This document shows positions 1-7,316 of a stretch of 37,552 bases of DNA, piece after piece (positions within the stretch are counted from its first letter, which is position 1; every line of letters starts with the position of its first letter). Position numbers and translations under genes: made by a program. The stretch is from Tannerellaceae bacterium (lineage in GTDB: Bacteria; Bacteroidota; Bacteroidia; Bacteroidales; Tannerellaceae): the NCBI GenBank assembly GCA_031278605.1, contig JAITKB010000082.1, forward strand, positions 1-37,552, given 5' to 3'. A model generated the notes under the pieces. That model was not told the DNA's origin, ran no database searches, and saw nothing but the letters and a program-made list of their open reading frames with translations.

Positions 1-58
1 TGTTCATTATTGCTCTGCTTTTGCCGCCATTACGGGGGGTGAAACCCTTGGGGGTCTG

Positions 59-66
59 CAAAAATA
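59..66 (-). promoter_or_regulatory. Possible -7 promoter element for a leftward gene off the window
   Basis: Read on the minus strand this is TATTTTTG, a match to the Bacteroidetes TAnnTTTG element. No good TTTG is seen about 20 bases upstream. A minus-strand ATG lies at positions 5-7, so a leftward gene could start there and run off the window edge. The other minus-strand ATG at 29-31 closes after seven codons. The match is short and could be chance. Confidence 0.25.
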
Positions 67-152
67 AGATTTCCTATGTCCGGGGGAGGTCAAGGGATGT
101 TAAAATACAATAAATACAAGTCCGGGTATGCCGCGGGGACAAGGGGTCAAAC

Positions 153-184
153 AAAAAAGGCCGCCCTTCGCAGGGGGACCTTTT
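153..184 (-). terminator. Rho-independent terminator of the greA-HIT operon
   Basis: On the minus strand the arms AAAAGGTCCCCC and GGGCGGCCTTTT enclose a short loop and are followed by six T residues (complement of 153-158). One base pair is a G-U wobble in minus-strand RNA but an A-C mismatch in plus-strand RNA, which supports the leftward reading. It lies about 150 bases beyond the HIT stop codon. Confidence 0.7.
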
Positions 185-290
185 CCTAAGGTTAACAAAA
201 TATGAGTAAAAACCACTAATGAATCTCTCTGTAATTATTATTGTTTATTTAGTATATAATTGTTTACCGGTCTCACACCGGGAAGAGGTA

Positions 291-298
291 CAAATATA
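291..298 (-). promoter_or_regulatory. Possible -7 promoter element between the HIT stop and its terminator
   Basis: The minus strand reads TATATTTG, a TAnnTTTG match. Transcription from here would run left to the terminator at 153-184 and give an RNA of roughly 130 bases without an obvious reading frame. No TTTG is seen at the -33 spacing. Apart from the terminator I see nothing else in the roughly 150 bases below the HIT gene. Confidence 0.25.
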
Positions 299-330
299 AG
301 CATCTTTTGGGATATATAAAAAACCACAAC

Positions 331-729
331 TCATTGCGCTATATGGGATTTAATTTTTTCTGCCAGGCGAAGCAAGTCTGCGGGCGCGGCTTCGTGTTTT
401 TCTTTTCCGGGATGCATATCCGTTTCCCGGTTTATGGGGATGAGGTGGATATGGGCGTGCGGCACTTCCAATCCGATAACCGTCATGCCGATGCGTTTGC
501 AGGGGACGGCGGCGCGGAGCGCTTTGGCCACGCTTTGGGCGAAGATCATCAGGCGTCCCAGAAGGGGTGCATCGAGGTCGAAGAGGTAATCCGTTTCCTG
601 TTTGGGGACTACCAGGGTATGTCCTTTTGCGATGGGGCGTATATCCAGGAATGCGATAAATTCTTCGTTTTCCGCCACTTTGCAGCAGGGGATTCGGCCG
701 GCGATGATTTGGGTAAACAGGCTTGCCAT
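331..729 (-). CDS. HIT family nucleotide-binding hydrolase
   Basis: A 132-residue histidine triad protein. The signature HAHIHLIPI near residue 98 matches the HxHxHxx motif, whose middle histidine attacks the alpha-phosphate of nucleotide conjugates. The N-terminal half (FTQIIAGRIPCCKVAEN, then AFLDIRPIAKGHTLVVPK) is typical of the Hint/HinT branch of AMP-lysine or dinucleotide hydrolases. The start at 729 (MASLFTQI) is chosen over an in-frame start at 765 because homologues begin there and because the longer form would run into greA. It follows greA by 10 bases on the same strand, so the two are probably one transcript ending at the hairpin at 153-184. It should be cytoplasmic, since no signal peptide is seen. 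The exact substrate cannot be told from sequence. Confidence 0.9.
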   Translation of the reverse strand: MASLFTQIIAGRIPCCKVAENEEFIAFLDIRPIAKGHTLVVPKQETDYLFDLDAPLLGRLMIFAQSVAKALRAAVPCKRIGMTVIGLEVPHAHIHLIPINRETDMHPGKEKHEAAPADLLRLAEKIKSHIAQ

Positions 730-739
730 GGGGGTTGAT

Positions 740-1210
740 TTAAACGGATATGTCCATAATTTCAAAACTCATCACGCCCGAGGGCACGGTAATATCGACC
801 TTATCGCCTACTTTCTTTCCGATCAGCCCCTGTGCCACGGGGGTGTTGATGGAGATCTTTCCTTCCTTCAGATTGGCCTCCGAATCCGACACCAGCAGGT
901 AGGTCATGACCGTATTATTCTTGATATTTTTCAGTTTCACACGGGTCAGGATCTGCACAAATTCGGTAGACACTTTGGATTCGTCTATCAGACGGGCGTT
1001 GGAGATGAGATGTTTCAGGTGCGAGAGTTTGGCTTCCACCATACCTTGTGCGTCTTTGGCTGCGTCGTATTCTGCGTTTTCGGTCAGGTCGCCCTTATCG
1101 CGTGCGTCGGCAATCAAGGCAGAGATTTCGGGTCGTTTCACTGTCTCCAAATAGGTGATCTCGGCTAGGATCTTATTATAGCCTTCTTCGGTCATATAAC
1201 TGATTGCCAT
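740..1210 (-). CDS. greA: Transcription elongation factor GreA
   Basis: A 156-residue GreA, the usual length. The N-terminal coiled coil carries the acidic tip motif DARDKGDLTENAEYDAA near residues 35-52. Its acidic residues enter the RNA polymerase secondary channel and stimulate cleavage of backtracked RNA. The C-terminal part (residues 80-156) is the FKBP-like domain, with GKKVGDKVDITVPSG near the end. An AGGAGG sequence eight bases before the ATG marks the start. It heads the greA-HIT operon. A promoter match lies about 170 bases upstream, with a strong terminator hairpin between it and the gene, so expression may be attenuated. I consider the identity secure. Confidence 0.96.
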   Translation of the reverse strand: MAISYMTEEGYNKILAEITYLETVKRPEISALIADARDKGDLTENAEYDAAKDAQGMVEAKLSHLKHLISNARLIDESKVSTEFVQILTRVKLKNIKNNTVMTYLLVSDSEANLKEGKISINTPVAQGLIGKKVGDKVDITVPSGVMSFEIMDISV

Positions 1211-1218
1211 CGTGTTGT

Positions 1219-1224
1219 CCTCCT
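1219..1224 (-). promoter_or_regulatory. Strong Shine-Dalgarno site of greA
   Basis: The minus strand reads AGGAGG, eight bases from the greA ATG. Most genes in this window show no such site, as is common in Bacteroidota, so its presence fixes the greA start and suggests unusually strong translation initiation. Confidence 0.7.
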
Positions 1225-1263
1225 GTATTCATTCATAATTTGTAATTTGCATTTTGTGTTCGG

Positions 1264-1302
1264 TAAAAAAAGAATCCCGGTCAACGTGTGACCGGAACTC
1301 TT
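1264..1302 (-). terminator. Intrinsic terminator or attenuator in the greA leader
   Basis: The arms at 1270-1283 and 1289-1302 form a 14-bp stem with a five-base loop, followed leftward by a run of T. All 14 pairs form in minus-strand RNA if two G-U wobbles are counted, while plus-strand RNA would have two A-C mismatches. It sits between the promoter at 1377-1407 and greA at 1210. It therefore either ends a short leader RNA of about 110 bases or attenuates greA. Confidence 0.7.
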
Positions 1303-1376
1303 AGGCTTTAATCAAAAAAAAACCAAAATTTAAAATTCATCTAATTTAAACATTTCACATGATTTCAATTATGTCG

Positions 1377-1407
1377 CAAAGATAAGCGCCCTTTTTTTAT
1401 TACCAAA
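1377..1407 (-). promoter_or_regulatory. Bacteroidetes-type promoter upstream of greA
   Basis: On the minus strand TTTG (1404-1407) is followed after 19 bases by TATCTTTG (1377-1384), a full match to the Bacteroidetes primary sigma consensus. Transcription should begin near 1372 and run left into the leader terminator and greA. Confidence 0.7.
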
Positions 1408-1573
1408 TCTAAAACGTATGCTATACAACATAAATCGGGGAAAAGTGAAAAATATTTTTCAAAGGCTTCCCCTTCCCCGGTTCCCGCAGGTTGGAATCCG
1501 GCAATCCCTCCGACTTCCCTATATATTATTGTGTGGGGGAGGAAAAAGACCGGGTAAGCGAAGGTTCCAGGGG

Positions 1574-1945
1574 TTTTTCGTTTGCAACACCCAAGGAATT
1601 CGCGGGAAATCATAGTTTTTCGTTTGCAACACCCTCGGCATTCGCGGGAAATCATAGTTTTTCGTTTGCAATACCCCGATTTCCCTCGAATGACGATACC
1701 ATTGCAAACGAAAAACCCCAATTTCCCGCGAATGCCGATACTATTGCAAACGAAAAACCCCGGGAACCGTCGGCGCCGAGGGATTTGCAGGCGACAAACC
1801 CCGATTTCCCGCGAATGTCGAGGGTGTTGCAAACGAAAAACTATGATTTCCCGCGGCGCCGAGGGGTTTGCAGGCGACAAACCCCGGGAACCGTCGGCGC
1901 CGAGGGTTTTGCAAACAAAAAACGCCGGGAATTCGGAAGGGAAAA
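1574..1945. repeat. Intergenic 41-42-bp repeat array with an internal inversion
   Basis: Three units begin at 1574, 1616 and 1658 with TTTTTCGTTTGCAA, exactly 42 bases apart. Reverse-complement units (TTGCAAACGAAAAA or the variant TTGCAGGCGACAAA) begin at 1702, 1744, 1785, 1827, 1868 and 1909, spaced 42, 41, 42, 41 and 41. The switch of orientation creates a large inverted repeat. The 15-base arms at 1658-1672 and 1702-1716 pair perfectly, and ATTCGCGGGAAAT near 1640 pairs with ATTTCCCGCGAAT near 1721. The array lies between divergent genes (greA leader and the gene at 2052). Several frames stay open through it, but this follows from the unit lengths and composition and is not taken as coding. 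Confidence 0.85.
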
Positions 1946-1981
1946 AAGCCTGGGGGATGAAAAACTTTTAACATCAAAAAT

Positions 1982-2013
1982 TTTGTATGCTTTATAAATA
2001 AATTTTATCTTTG
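1982..2013 (+). promoter_or_regulatory. Bacteroidetes-type promoter of the DUF6261-like gene
   Basis: TTTG (1982-1985) is followed after 20 bases by TATCTTTG (2006-2013). Transcription should start near 2018-2020. The GTG at 2019 and ATG at 2022 would then be almost leaderless, which favours the ATG at 2052 as the real start. Confidence 0.7.
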
Positions 2014-2051
2014 CCCCCGTGATGCTTAAAAAGAATATAAAATATATCGCT

Positions 2052-2888
2052 ATGCAAATACAGAAATTTGGAATACGTAAGCTACGAAACGAAGAATGGT
2101 TCCGGTTTCATACCGAATTTTCCGAGCTTGCCGTTCTCTGCGGATTGATTATCCTGGGTCTCGAGCGACTTTATCCTCCCTTTGAAGCGCTTTACAAGGA
2201 AGCCGACGAGCTGCTCGAACGGCTGCGCAAAAGCTTTATCACCATCAACACCACAGAAGCCAATCAGCAGCGGGAACAACAATACCGCGGACTGAGGGAA
2301 TCCGTCAAGACCTTCCTTTACAGCCTCGACGCCAACGTAAAGGCCGCCGCCGCCAAACTCAATGACGTCATCGGGAAATACCATGCAACCATCATGCGGG
2401 GCGGACGTTCCGCCGCTACGGCAGCCATCGACAACCTCCTGCAAGACCTCACCTCCACCCCCGGAGGGATGGACTTCTCCCAGGAAGTACACCTGCTCGG
2501 CGTCGAAACCTGGGTCAACAGCCTCACCGCAGCCAATCAAACCTACAAAGAGGCCATGGCCCAGCGAATCGAAGAATCTACCCGCCGACCGGATACCGGA
2601 CGCCTCAAACAGGTACGCCTTGAAATGGATTTTCTCTACCTCTCCATGACAAGCGCCGTGAATGCACGCCTGGCAGCCATCGGAAACATCCCCGAAGAAG
2701 AGGAAGAAGAAGAAGAACCCAGCGGACCCGTGGAAGATCGGAACCTTCCCGATACCGATGACGGAAAAGTAATACACTTCGCCAAAGGACTCAACTTCTG
2801 TATTGCACACTACAAGGCAATCCTGAAAGGACGCCACACGCGAAGCGAAAAGAAAACAGATGAATCGCAAGATGATTATAAAGTGTAG
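2052..2888 (+). CDS. DUF6261-like protein of unknown function
   Basis: A 278-residue soluble protein without a signal peptide or membrane segment. The opening (MQIQKFGIRKLRNEEWFRFH) and the helical, repeat-like body resemble the DUF6261 family of Bacteroidota proteins. I make that assignment from memory of the family pattern and cannot verify it here. No enzymatic motif is visible. Near residue 218 a run of nine glutamates (from a GAA/GAG-rich tract around 2693-2717) separates the helical body from a basic tail. The start at 2052 is preferred over 2019/2022 because of the promoter at 1982-2013. The gene is transcribed alone between the 42-bp array and the terminator at 2932-2965. Its function is unknown. 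Confidence 0.7.
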   Translation: MQIQKFGIRKLRNEEWFRFHTEFSELAVLCGLIILGLERLYPPFEALYKEADELLERLRKSFITINTTEANQQREQQYRGLRESVKTFLYSLDANVKAAAAKLNDVIGKYHATIMRGGRSAATAAIDNLLQDLTSTPGGMDFSQEVHLLGVETWVNSLTAANQTYKEAMAQRIEESTRRPDTGRLKQVRLEMDFLYLSMTSAVNARLAAIGNIPEEEEEEEEPSGPVEDRNLPDTDDGKVIHFAKGLNFCIAHYKAILKGRHTRSEKKTDESQDDYKV

Positions 2889-2931
2889 AGACTTTTTTTG
2901 AGAAATGCCATATTTCTATTAAACAACTACT

Positions 2932-2965
2932 TCGGCGTGGGAGTGATCTCATGCCGATTTTTTTT
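2932..2965 (+). terminator. Rho-independent terminator after the DUF6261-like gene
   Basis: TCGGCGTGGGA, a GTGA loop and TCTCATGCCGA form a stem with a small bulge, followed by eight T residues. It starts 44 bases after the stop codon at 2888. Confidence 0.75.
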
Positions 2966-3021
2966 CAGGGTTTTCTTCCCCTCGCCGATCTTATAGATAT
3001 ACACACGAAAAATTCAAGCAA

Positions 3022-4284
3022 ATGAAACCAACTATCAAACACCTCGCAGGCTATCTCCTGTGCCTGTTGGCCCTTGAAGGCCTCGCACCCCTTGCCGCAC
3101 AGGAAACGGAAGAAGATTCAACCTATATCACCGTGAACGGAACGGTGAGGGACGAGAAAACCAAAAAACGACTGGAATATGCCAATATCTCCGTGCCGGG
3201 AACACCCATCGGAACCGTCACCAATGAAGAAGGCGCCTTCTCCATCAAAATCAAAACCACGGCACGGGCACGCGTGGTGGAAATCTCCCATGTCGGATAC
3301 CTCAACGAAATGATTCCCATCGGGGAAAGCGATATCCTCGCCCGCGAAGTGTGGATGACGCCCAACGACAACCTCCTGGAAGAAGTCATCATCCGCGCAC
3401 GCGAGCCGCGCTACATCGTGGAAGAAGCCATCAACCGGATCGCACGGAATTATAGCCCCAAAAACAATTTACTCACCGGATTCTACCGCGAAACCGCACA
3501 AAAAGGCAGACGCTACATCAATATCTCCGAAGCCGTAATAGATATATACAAAACAAGCTATGACCAAAATGCCGACCGGGACCGGGTACAGATCTTCAAG
3601 GGTCGATCCCTTCTGAGCCAGAAAAAAAGCGATACGCTGATCGTCAAACTCCTGGGAGGACCCAACCTTTCCATCTACGTAGACATCGTGAAAAATCCGG
3701 AAATCCTGCTCGATAAAGAAACCCTCGCCTATTACGCCTTCCGCCTGGAAGAATCCGTCATGATAGACAGCAGACCGCAATACGTGATCAGCTTTCAGCC
3801 CCAAGCCATCCTCCCCTGGGCGCTGTACTACGGCAAACTGTTTATCGACAAGGAACGCCTCTGTTTCACCCGCGCAGAATTCAACCTCACCATGGACGAC
3901 CGCAACAAAGCCACGGAAGCTATCCTGAGGAAAAAACCCTTCGGCCTCCTCTTCCGACCCCTGGAAGTCTCCTTCCTTGTGACCTACAAGGAACGCGAAG
4001 GCTTGAGCTTCCTGAGCTACATCCGCAACGAAGTGCGCTTCCGATGCGACTGGAAACGACGACTCTTCGCCACCAATTACAGCATCCTGTCCGAAATGGT
4101 CGTGACCGACAGCCGCGACGAAAACATCATAGGCATCCCCTATCGCCTGGCCTTCAAACCCAACCAATCGCTCTCGGACAAAGTCGCCGACTTCCTCGAC
4201 GAGGACTTCTGGGGCGGATACAACATCATCGAACCCACCGAATCGCTCGAATCGGCCGTGAACCGATTGAAGAAACAACGCTGA
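3022..4284 (+). CDS. Carboxypeptidase-D regulatory-like domain protein (no barrel)
   Basis: A 420-residue exported protein. A signal peptide with the core LLCLLALEGLAPLAAQ ends near residue 26. Residues 35-112 form a CarboxypepD_reg-like (CNA-B type) beta domain (NGTVRDEKTKKRLEYANISV, then GTVTNEEGAFSI and SHVGY). The rest is a conserved module that also occurs in the protein at 5694-7232: LTGFYRE near residue 149, ISEAVIDIYKTSY and a closing DEDFWGGYNII. In TonB receptors this beta domain precedes plug and barrel, but both are absent here. It is probably periplasmic or attached to the outer membrane. It is followed after 34 bases by the sigma factor gene and is likely part of the same regulatory cassette. 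Its ligand is unknown. Confidence 0.75.
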   Translation: MKPTIKHLAGYLLCLLALEGLAPLAAQETEEDSTYITVNGTVRDEKTKKRLEYANISVPGTPIGTVTNEEGAFSIKIKTTARARVVEISHVGYLNEMIPIGESDILAREVWMTPNDNLLEEVIIRAREPRYIVEEAINRIARNYSPKNNLLTGFYRETAQKGRRYINISEAVIDIYKTSYDQNADRDRVQIFKGRSLLSQKKSDTLIVKLLGGPNLSIYVDIVKNPEILLDKETLAYYAFRLEESVMIDSRPQYVISFQPQAILPWALYYGKLFIDKERLCFTRAEFNLTMDDRNKATEAILRKKPFGLLFRPLEVSFLVTYKEREGLSFLSYIRNEVRFRCDWKRRLFATNYSILSEMVVTDSRDENIIGIPYRLAFKPNQSLSDKVADFLDEDFWGGYNIIEPTESLESAVNRLKKQR

Positions 4285-4289
4285 AAGAC

Positions 4290-4312
4290 CCAGGGCCAAC
4301 CCCAGGGCCAAC
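4290..4312 (+). repeat. Short tandem duplication before the sigma gene
   Basis: CCAGGGCCAAC occurs twice, 12 bases apart (4290 and 4302), in the gap between the stop at 4284 and the sigma start at 4319. No purine-rich ribosome site is visible in this leader. Confidence 0.6.
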
Positions 4313-4318
4313 CCGCGC

Positions 4319-4873
4319 ATGAAACACGAGCCATTCCTTTGGGCCCAAATACGGCAAGGGGACATCCGCCGGTTTGAAACCCTCTTCAAACATTACCACG
4401 AACCCCTGGTCCTGTATGCCGCCGGCATCACGGGAAACGGCGAGGCGGCGGAAGAAATCGTACAGGAACTCTTCTACACCCTCTGGAAAGAAAGAGAAAA
4501 ATACGGGATCTTCCACGCCATCGGCCCCTACCTCTACCGCAGCGTACGAAACCGGGCGCTGCAGTATTGCGAACACCGCGCCGTGGTCGAACGACACCGG
4601 GCAACCCCCCCGGAACAAACCACAACCCAAACCCCGCAGGACAATCCCCAGGAAATACTGGAGTATCGCGAACTGGAAAACCTGGTGAACCGCACGCTCC
4701 GCAAACTGCCGGAACGAAGGCGGAAAATCTTCCTCATGCACCGCATGGAAGGAAAGAAATACGCCGAAATAGCCGCCACGCTCTCCCTGTCGATCAAAAC
4801 CATCGAAGGCGAAATGACCAAAGCGCTGCGGATCCTCCGAAAAGAAATAGAAAATTACCTACATATCGCATGA
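4319..4873 (+). CDS. ECF-type RNA polymerase sigma-70 factor
   Basis: A 184-residue sigma factor of the Bacteroidetes ECF group that works with FecR-like anti-sigma factors. Region 2 spans about residues 12-82 (RFETLFKHYHEPLVLYAAG, then EEIVQELFYTLWKER and IGPYLYRSVRNRAL). Region 4, with its helix-turn-helix, spans about residues 124-178 (LPERRRKIFLMHRMEGKKY, then SLSIKTIEGEM). Region 3 is missing, as in all ECF factors. The stop codon overlaps the next start (ATGA at 4870-4873), so translation is coupled to the anti-sigma factor. It presumably directs polymerase to genes answering an outer-membrane signal. The target promoters are not recognisable in this window. Confidence 0.92.
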   Translation: MKHEPFLWAQIRQGDIRRFETLFKHYHEPLVLYAAGITGNGEAAEEIVQELFYTLWKEREKYGIFHAIGPYLYRSVRNRALQYCEHRAVVERHRATPPEQTTTQTPQDNPQEILEYRELENLVNRTLRKLPERRRKIFLMHRMEGKKYAEIAATLSLSIKTIEGEMTKALRILRKEIENYLHIA

Positions 4874-5736
4874 TGCCACCCACCCCTACAACCCCGCAAA
4901 CCCTTCGCGCCTGGAATCTCCTGTATGCCCGCTTGCTGCAAGAAGGACTCCTCGCAGAGGAAAAGACACAAAAGCCGCACCGACACATCCCCTTCACGAA
5001 GCGCATCCCCTCGGTCGCCGCCGCAGGCCTGATCGCCCTGGTTGTCTCGACCCTTGCGGTGATTTTATATCCCTCCCCCCCGAAAAACCACCGACTCCGC
5101 TCCCTGCACAACCCAAACGGAGGCGTTACCCTGATTACCACCCTCGAAGACGGCTCGGTGGTCTATCTGGCAGGGCATACGCGCCTGGAATATCCGGAAC
5201 ATTTTACGCCCGAAAGAAGGGAAGTAGCCCTGGAAGGCCAGGCCCTGTTCGACGTACAGGGAAATTCCAGCCAACCCTTTTTGATACAGGCCGGCGCCGT
5301 GGAAATCGAAGTGATGGGAACCTGTCTGCACGTGCGCTGCGGGGAAAACTCCCCCTTTGAACTCGCCGTGCGGGAAGGCGAAGTGAAAGTCGCCCTGCGC
5401 AACAACCGACAAGCCCTGTACGCCACAGCCGGCGAAACCGTCACCCTCTCGCCTTCGGGCTATCTCCGTACAAACCCCAGCCCGCCGGGCGAAGTCTTCG
5501 GAAACTACACCCAAAGGATGCACTTCCGGGACGAAACCCTGGGGAATATCCTCGGGGTGATCAACGCCAACGCCCCGCAAGGACCCCGTCTGCACACAAC
5601 GCCGGCGCTCCAAGCCCGGCGAATCACCGTCACCTTCACCTCCCATGCCCCGGAAAACGTGGCCCGCCTGCTCTGCAAGGCTTTGAACCTGACATGCGAG
5701 GAAAAATACAACGACCTGTGGCTGTCGGAACCCTGA
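4870..5736 (+). CDS. FecR-family anti-sigma factor
   Basis: A 288-residue protein starting at the ATG that overlaps the sigma stop codon. A longer upstream reading frame is an overlap artefact inside the sigma gene. A short cytoplasmic N-terminus is followed by one membrane helix near residues 46-66 (VAAAGLIALVVSTLAVILY). The periplasmic FecR domain covers about residues 80-180 (TLEDGSVVYLAGHTRLEY, EVMGTCLHVR, FELAVREGEVKV), and a DUF4974-like domain lies near residues 215-288 (MHFRDETLGNILGVIN). It should hold the sigma factor at the inner membrane until a transducer touches the periplasmic part. The next gene, with an STN domain, is the obvious candidate and overlaps this one by 43 bases. 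Confidence 0.9.
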   Translation: MMPPTPTTPQTLRAWNLLYARLLQEGLLAEEKTQKPHRHIPFTKRIPSVAAAGLIALVVSTLAVILYPSPPKNHRLRSLHNPNGGVTLITTLEDGSVVYLAGHTRLEYPEHFTPERREVALEGQALFDVQGNSSQPFLIQAGAVEIEVMGTCLHVRCGENSPFELAVREGEVKVALRNNRQALYATAGETVTLSPSGYLRTNPSPPGEVFGNYTQRMHFRDETLGNILGVINANAPQGPRLHTTPALQARRITVTFTSHAPENVARLLCKALNLTCEEKYNDLWLSEP

Positions 5737-7232
5737 ATACCTGCCGCCCCGTCTGCCTGCTGCTGCTCGCCGGACTGGCCCTCGAGGCGCATCCCGAGGA
5801 AGGACTGGATCGGGTGATTGAACTCCCCGATGCACAAGGAGCGGTCTATGAATTGCTGGAAGAAGTGACCCGGCAAAGCGGATACCTCTTCGTCTACGAC
5901 AGCCGGGTGGTCGATAACGAACAAAAAACCGAAATAAAAAAAGGCGCATACACCATCCGACAGGCCATTCACACCCTTACGGGCAACCCGAACCTGGAGC
6001 TGCGCATCGAAGGCGAACATATCCTCATAGGACCCCCGCGGGAAAAGGAATCAACCGGGTATTTCACCCTGGAAGGACGGCTGCTCGACCGCTATACGGA
6101 AGAAGCCGTGGCCTATGCCTCGGTGGGCGTTTCCTCGCACCCCCTCGGCACCGTGTCCAACGCCAACGGCTACTTCCGCCTCCGACTTCCCGATTCGCTG
6201 AGCCATGCGGTGGTGTACTTTTCCCACCTCGGCTACCTCAGAAAGGATTGCGAACTGCCGTGCACGGAAGCATACACAGGCATCATCCACATGGAACCCA
6301 AGGTGATCTCCATCCAAGAAGTGGTGGTACGCCTGGTAAACCCGCGGCGCGCGGTAAACAATATGCTGAACCGACGGGAAACAAACTACGCCGACCGGCC
6401 GGTATACTTCACCACCTTCTACCGCGAAGGCGTCGAACGTAAAAAAGGATTCGTAACCCTGACCGAGGCGGTTTTCAAAGTATACAAAACCCCCTACAAC
6501 CTCCCCCCCTCAGCCGACCGGGTGAAACTGCTCAAAATGCGACGCATCCGCAACGAAAACGAACGGGATACGCTGATCGCCAAAATAAAATCCGGTATCG
6601 ACGCCTGTCTCCTGCTCGACCTGGTAAAGAATCCCCCCGACTTCCTCCAACCCGACGGAGAACATCCCTACGATTACGTACACAGCGACCTGACCGTGGT
6701 GAACAACCGCCCGGTCAATATCATCTCCTTTGAACAAAAAAAAGAAGTCAAGGAGCCGCTCTACAAAGGCGAGCTTTTCCTGGACGCCGAAAACGACGCC
6801 CTGCTGTCGGCACGCTTTGAACTCCATCCCCGATACGTGGAAAAAGCGACCGCCATGCTGGTGGCGCAGAAAAGCAAGAACCTGGACATCGTCGCCCGGC
6901 GCGTGGTGTACAACGTATCGTATACGCCCTGGAACGGCCGGTATTATGTGCATCACATCCGGGGGGATTTGTATTTCAGAATCCGAAAAAAGTCGCAACT
7001 TTTCTCCTCCTCCACCATCCACACCTGGTTTGAAATGGTAACCTGCCGGATAGAAACGGAGAACGTAAGCCGCTTCACCTCGGAAGAGACGCTCCGCACA
7101 CGAACCGTCTTTGCCGAAACACACTTCAGTTACGACAGCGATTTCTGGGACAACTTCAACATCATCCCCCCCGAAGAGCAACTAAGCGAAGCCATCGCCC
7201 GAATCCGTTCCAAGGTGGAAGAGACGCAATAA
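5694..7232 (+). CDS. STN plus carboxypeptidase-D regulatory domain protein without TonB barrel
   Basis: A 512-residue exported protein with a signal peptide near residues 17-33 (CRPVCLLLLAGLALEAHP). Residues 40-110 form an STN (secretin and TonB N-terminal) domain (VYELLEEVTRQSGYLFVYDS, then AIHTLTGNPNLEL). Residues 122-205 form a CarboxypepD_reg-like domain (EGRLLDRYTEEAVAYASV, then SNANGYFRL). The remainder is homologous to the module of the protein at 3022-4284: TTFYREG, LTEAVFKVYKTPYN and a closing DSDFWDNFNII. In FecA-type signalling the STN domain of a TonB receptor contacts the FecR anti-sigma factor. Here the domain is present but plug and barrel are not. The start inside the fecR gene fits translational coupling. 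It is probably the signal transducer for this sigma factor. Confidence 0.8.
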   Translation: MRGKIQRPVAVGTLNTCRPVCLLLLAGLALEAHPEEGLDRVIELPDAQGAVYELLEEVTRQSGYLFVYDSRVVDNEQKTEIKKGAYTIRQAIHTLTGNPNLELRIEGEHILIGPPREKESTGYFTLEGRLLDRYTEEAVAYASVGVSSHPLGTVSNANGYFRLRLPDSLSHAVVYFSHLGYLRKDCELPCTEAYTGIIHMEPKVISIQEVVVRLVNPRRAVNNMLNRRETNYADRPVYFTTFYREGVERKKGFVTLTEAVFKVYKTPYNLPPSADRVKLLKMRRIRNENERDTLIAKIKSGIDACLLLDLVKNPPDFLQPDGEHPYDYVHSDLTVVNNRPVNIISFEQKKEVKEPLYKGELFLDAENDALLSARFELHPRYVEKATAMLVAQKSKNLDIVARRVVYNVSYTPWNGRYYVHHIRGDLYFRIRKKSQLFSSSTIHTWFEMVTCRIETENVSRFTSEETLRTRTVFAETHFSYDSDFWDNFNIIPPEEQLSEAIARIRSKVEETQ

Positions 7233-7268
7233 AATCCCGGCGAATCCGACAGACCCGGAAGAATTTAT

Positions 7269-7276
7269 TACATTTG
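7269..7276 (+). promoter_or_regulatory. Possible -7 promoter element of the LamG/winged-helix regulator
   Basis: TACATTTG matches TAnnTTTG and would start transcription near 7281, about 36 bases before the ATG at 7317. The -33 TTTG is not seen. Confidence 0.4.
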
Positions 7277-7316
7277 CCCTGATGGAATTTTTCCCGGAAA
7301 CCCTTTTATCCTTATC

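Noticed and set aside
1574-1800. Large hairpin as a bidirectional transcription terminator
   Set aside because: The flanking genes are divergent, so no transcript is expected to end there, and no T tract follows the stems.
1491-1997. A 168-residue protein across the first repeat array (and a 171-residue one on the other strand)
   Set aside because: The frames stay open because the units are near multiples of three and lack stop codons; both strands are open at once, and the peptides are only translated repeats with no start signal or domain.
2019-2051. GTG/ATG start of the DUF6261-like gene at 2019 or 2022
   Set aside because: A full promoter match ending at 2013 would make these starts practically leaderless; the ATG at 2052 fits family proteins better.
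3469-5949. Long antisense reading frames of about 300 residues opposite the sigma cassette
   Set aside because: They mirror well-supported genes with clear domains and arise from the codon bias of those genes; their translations show no recognisable domain.
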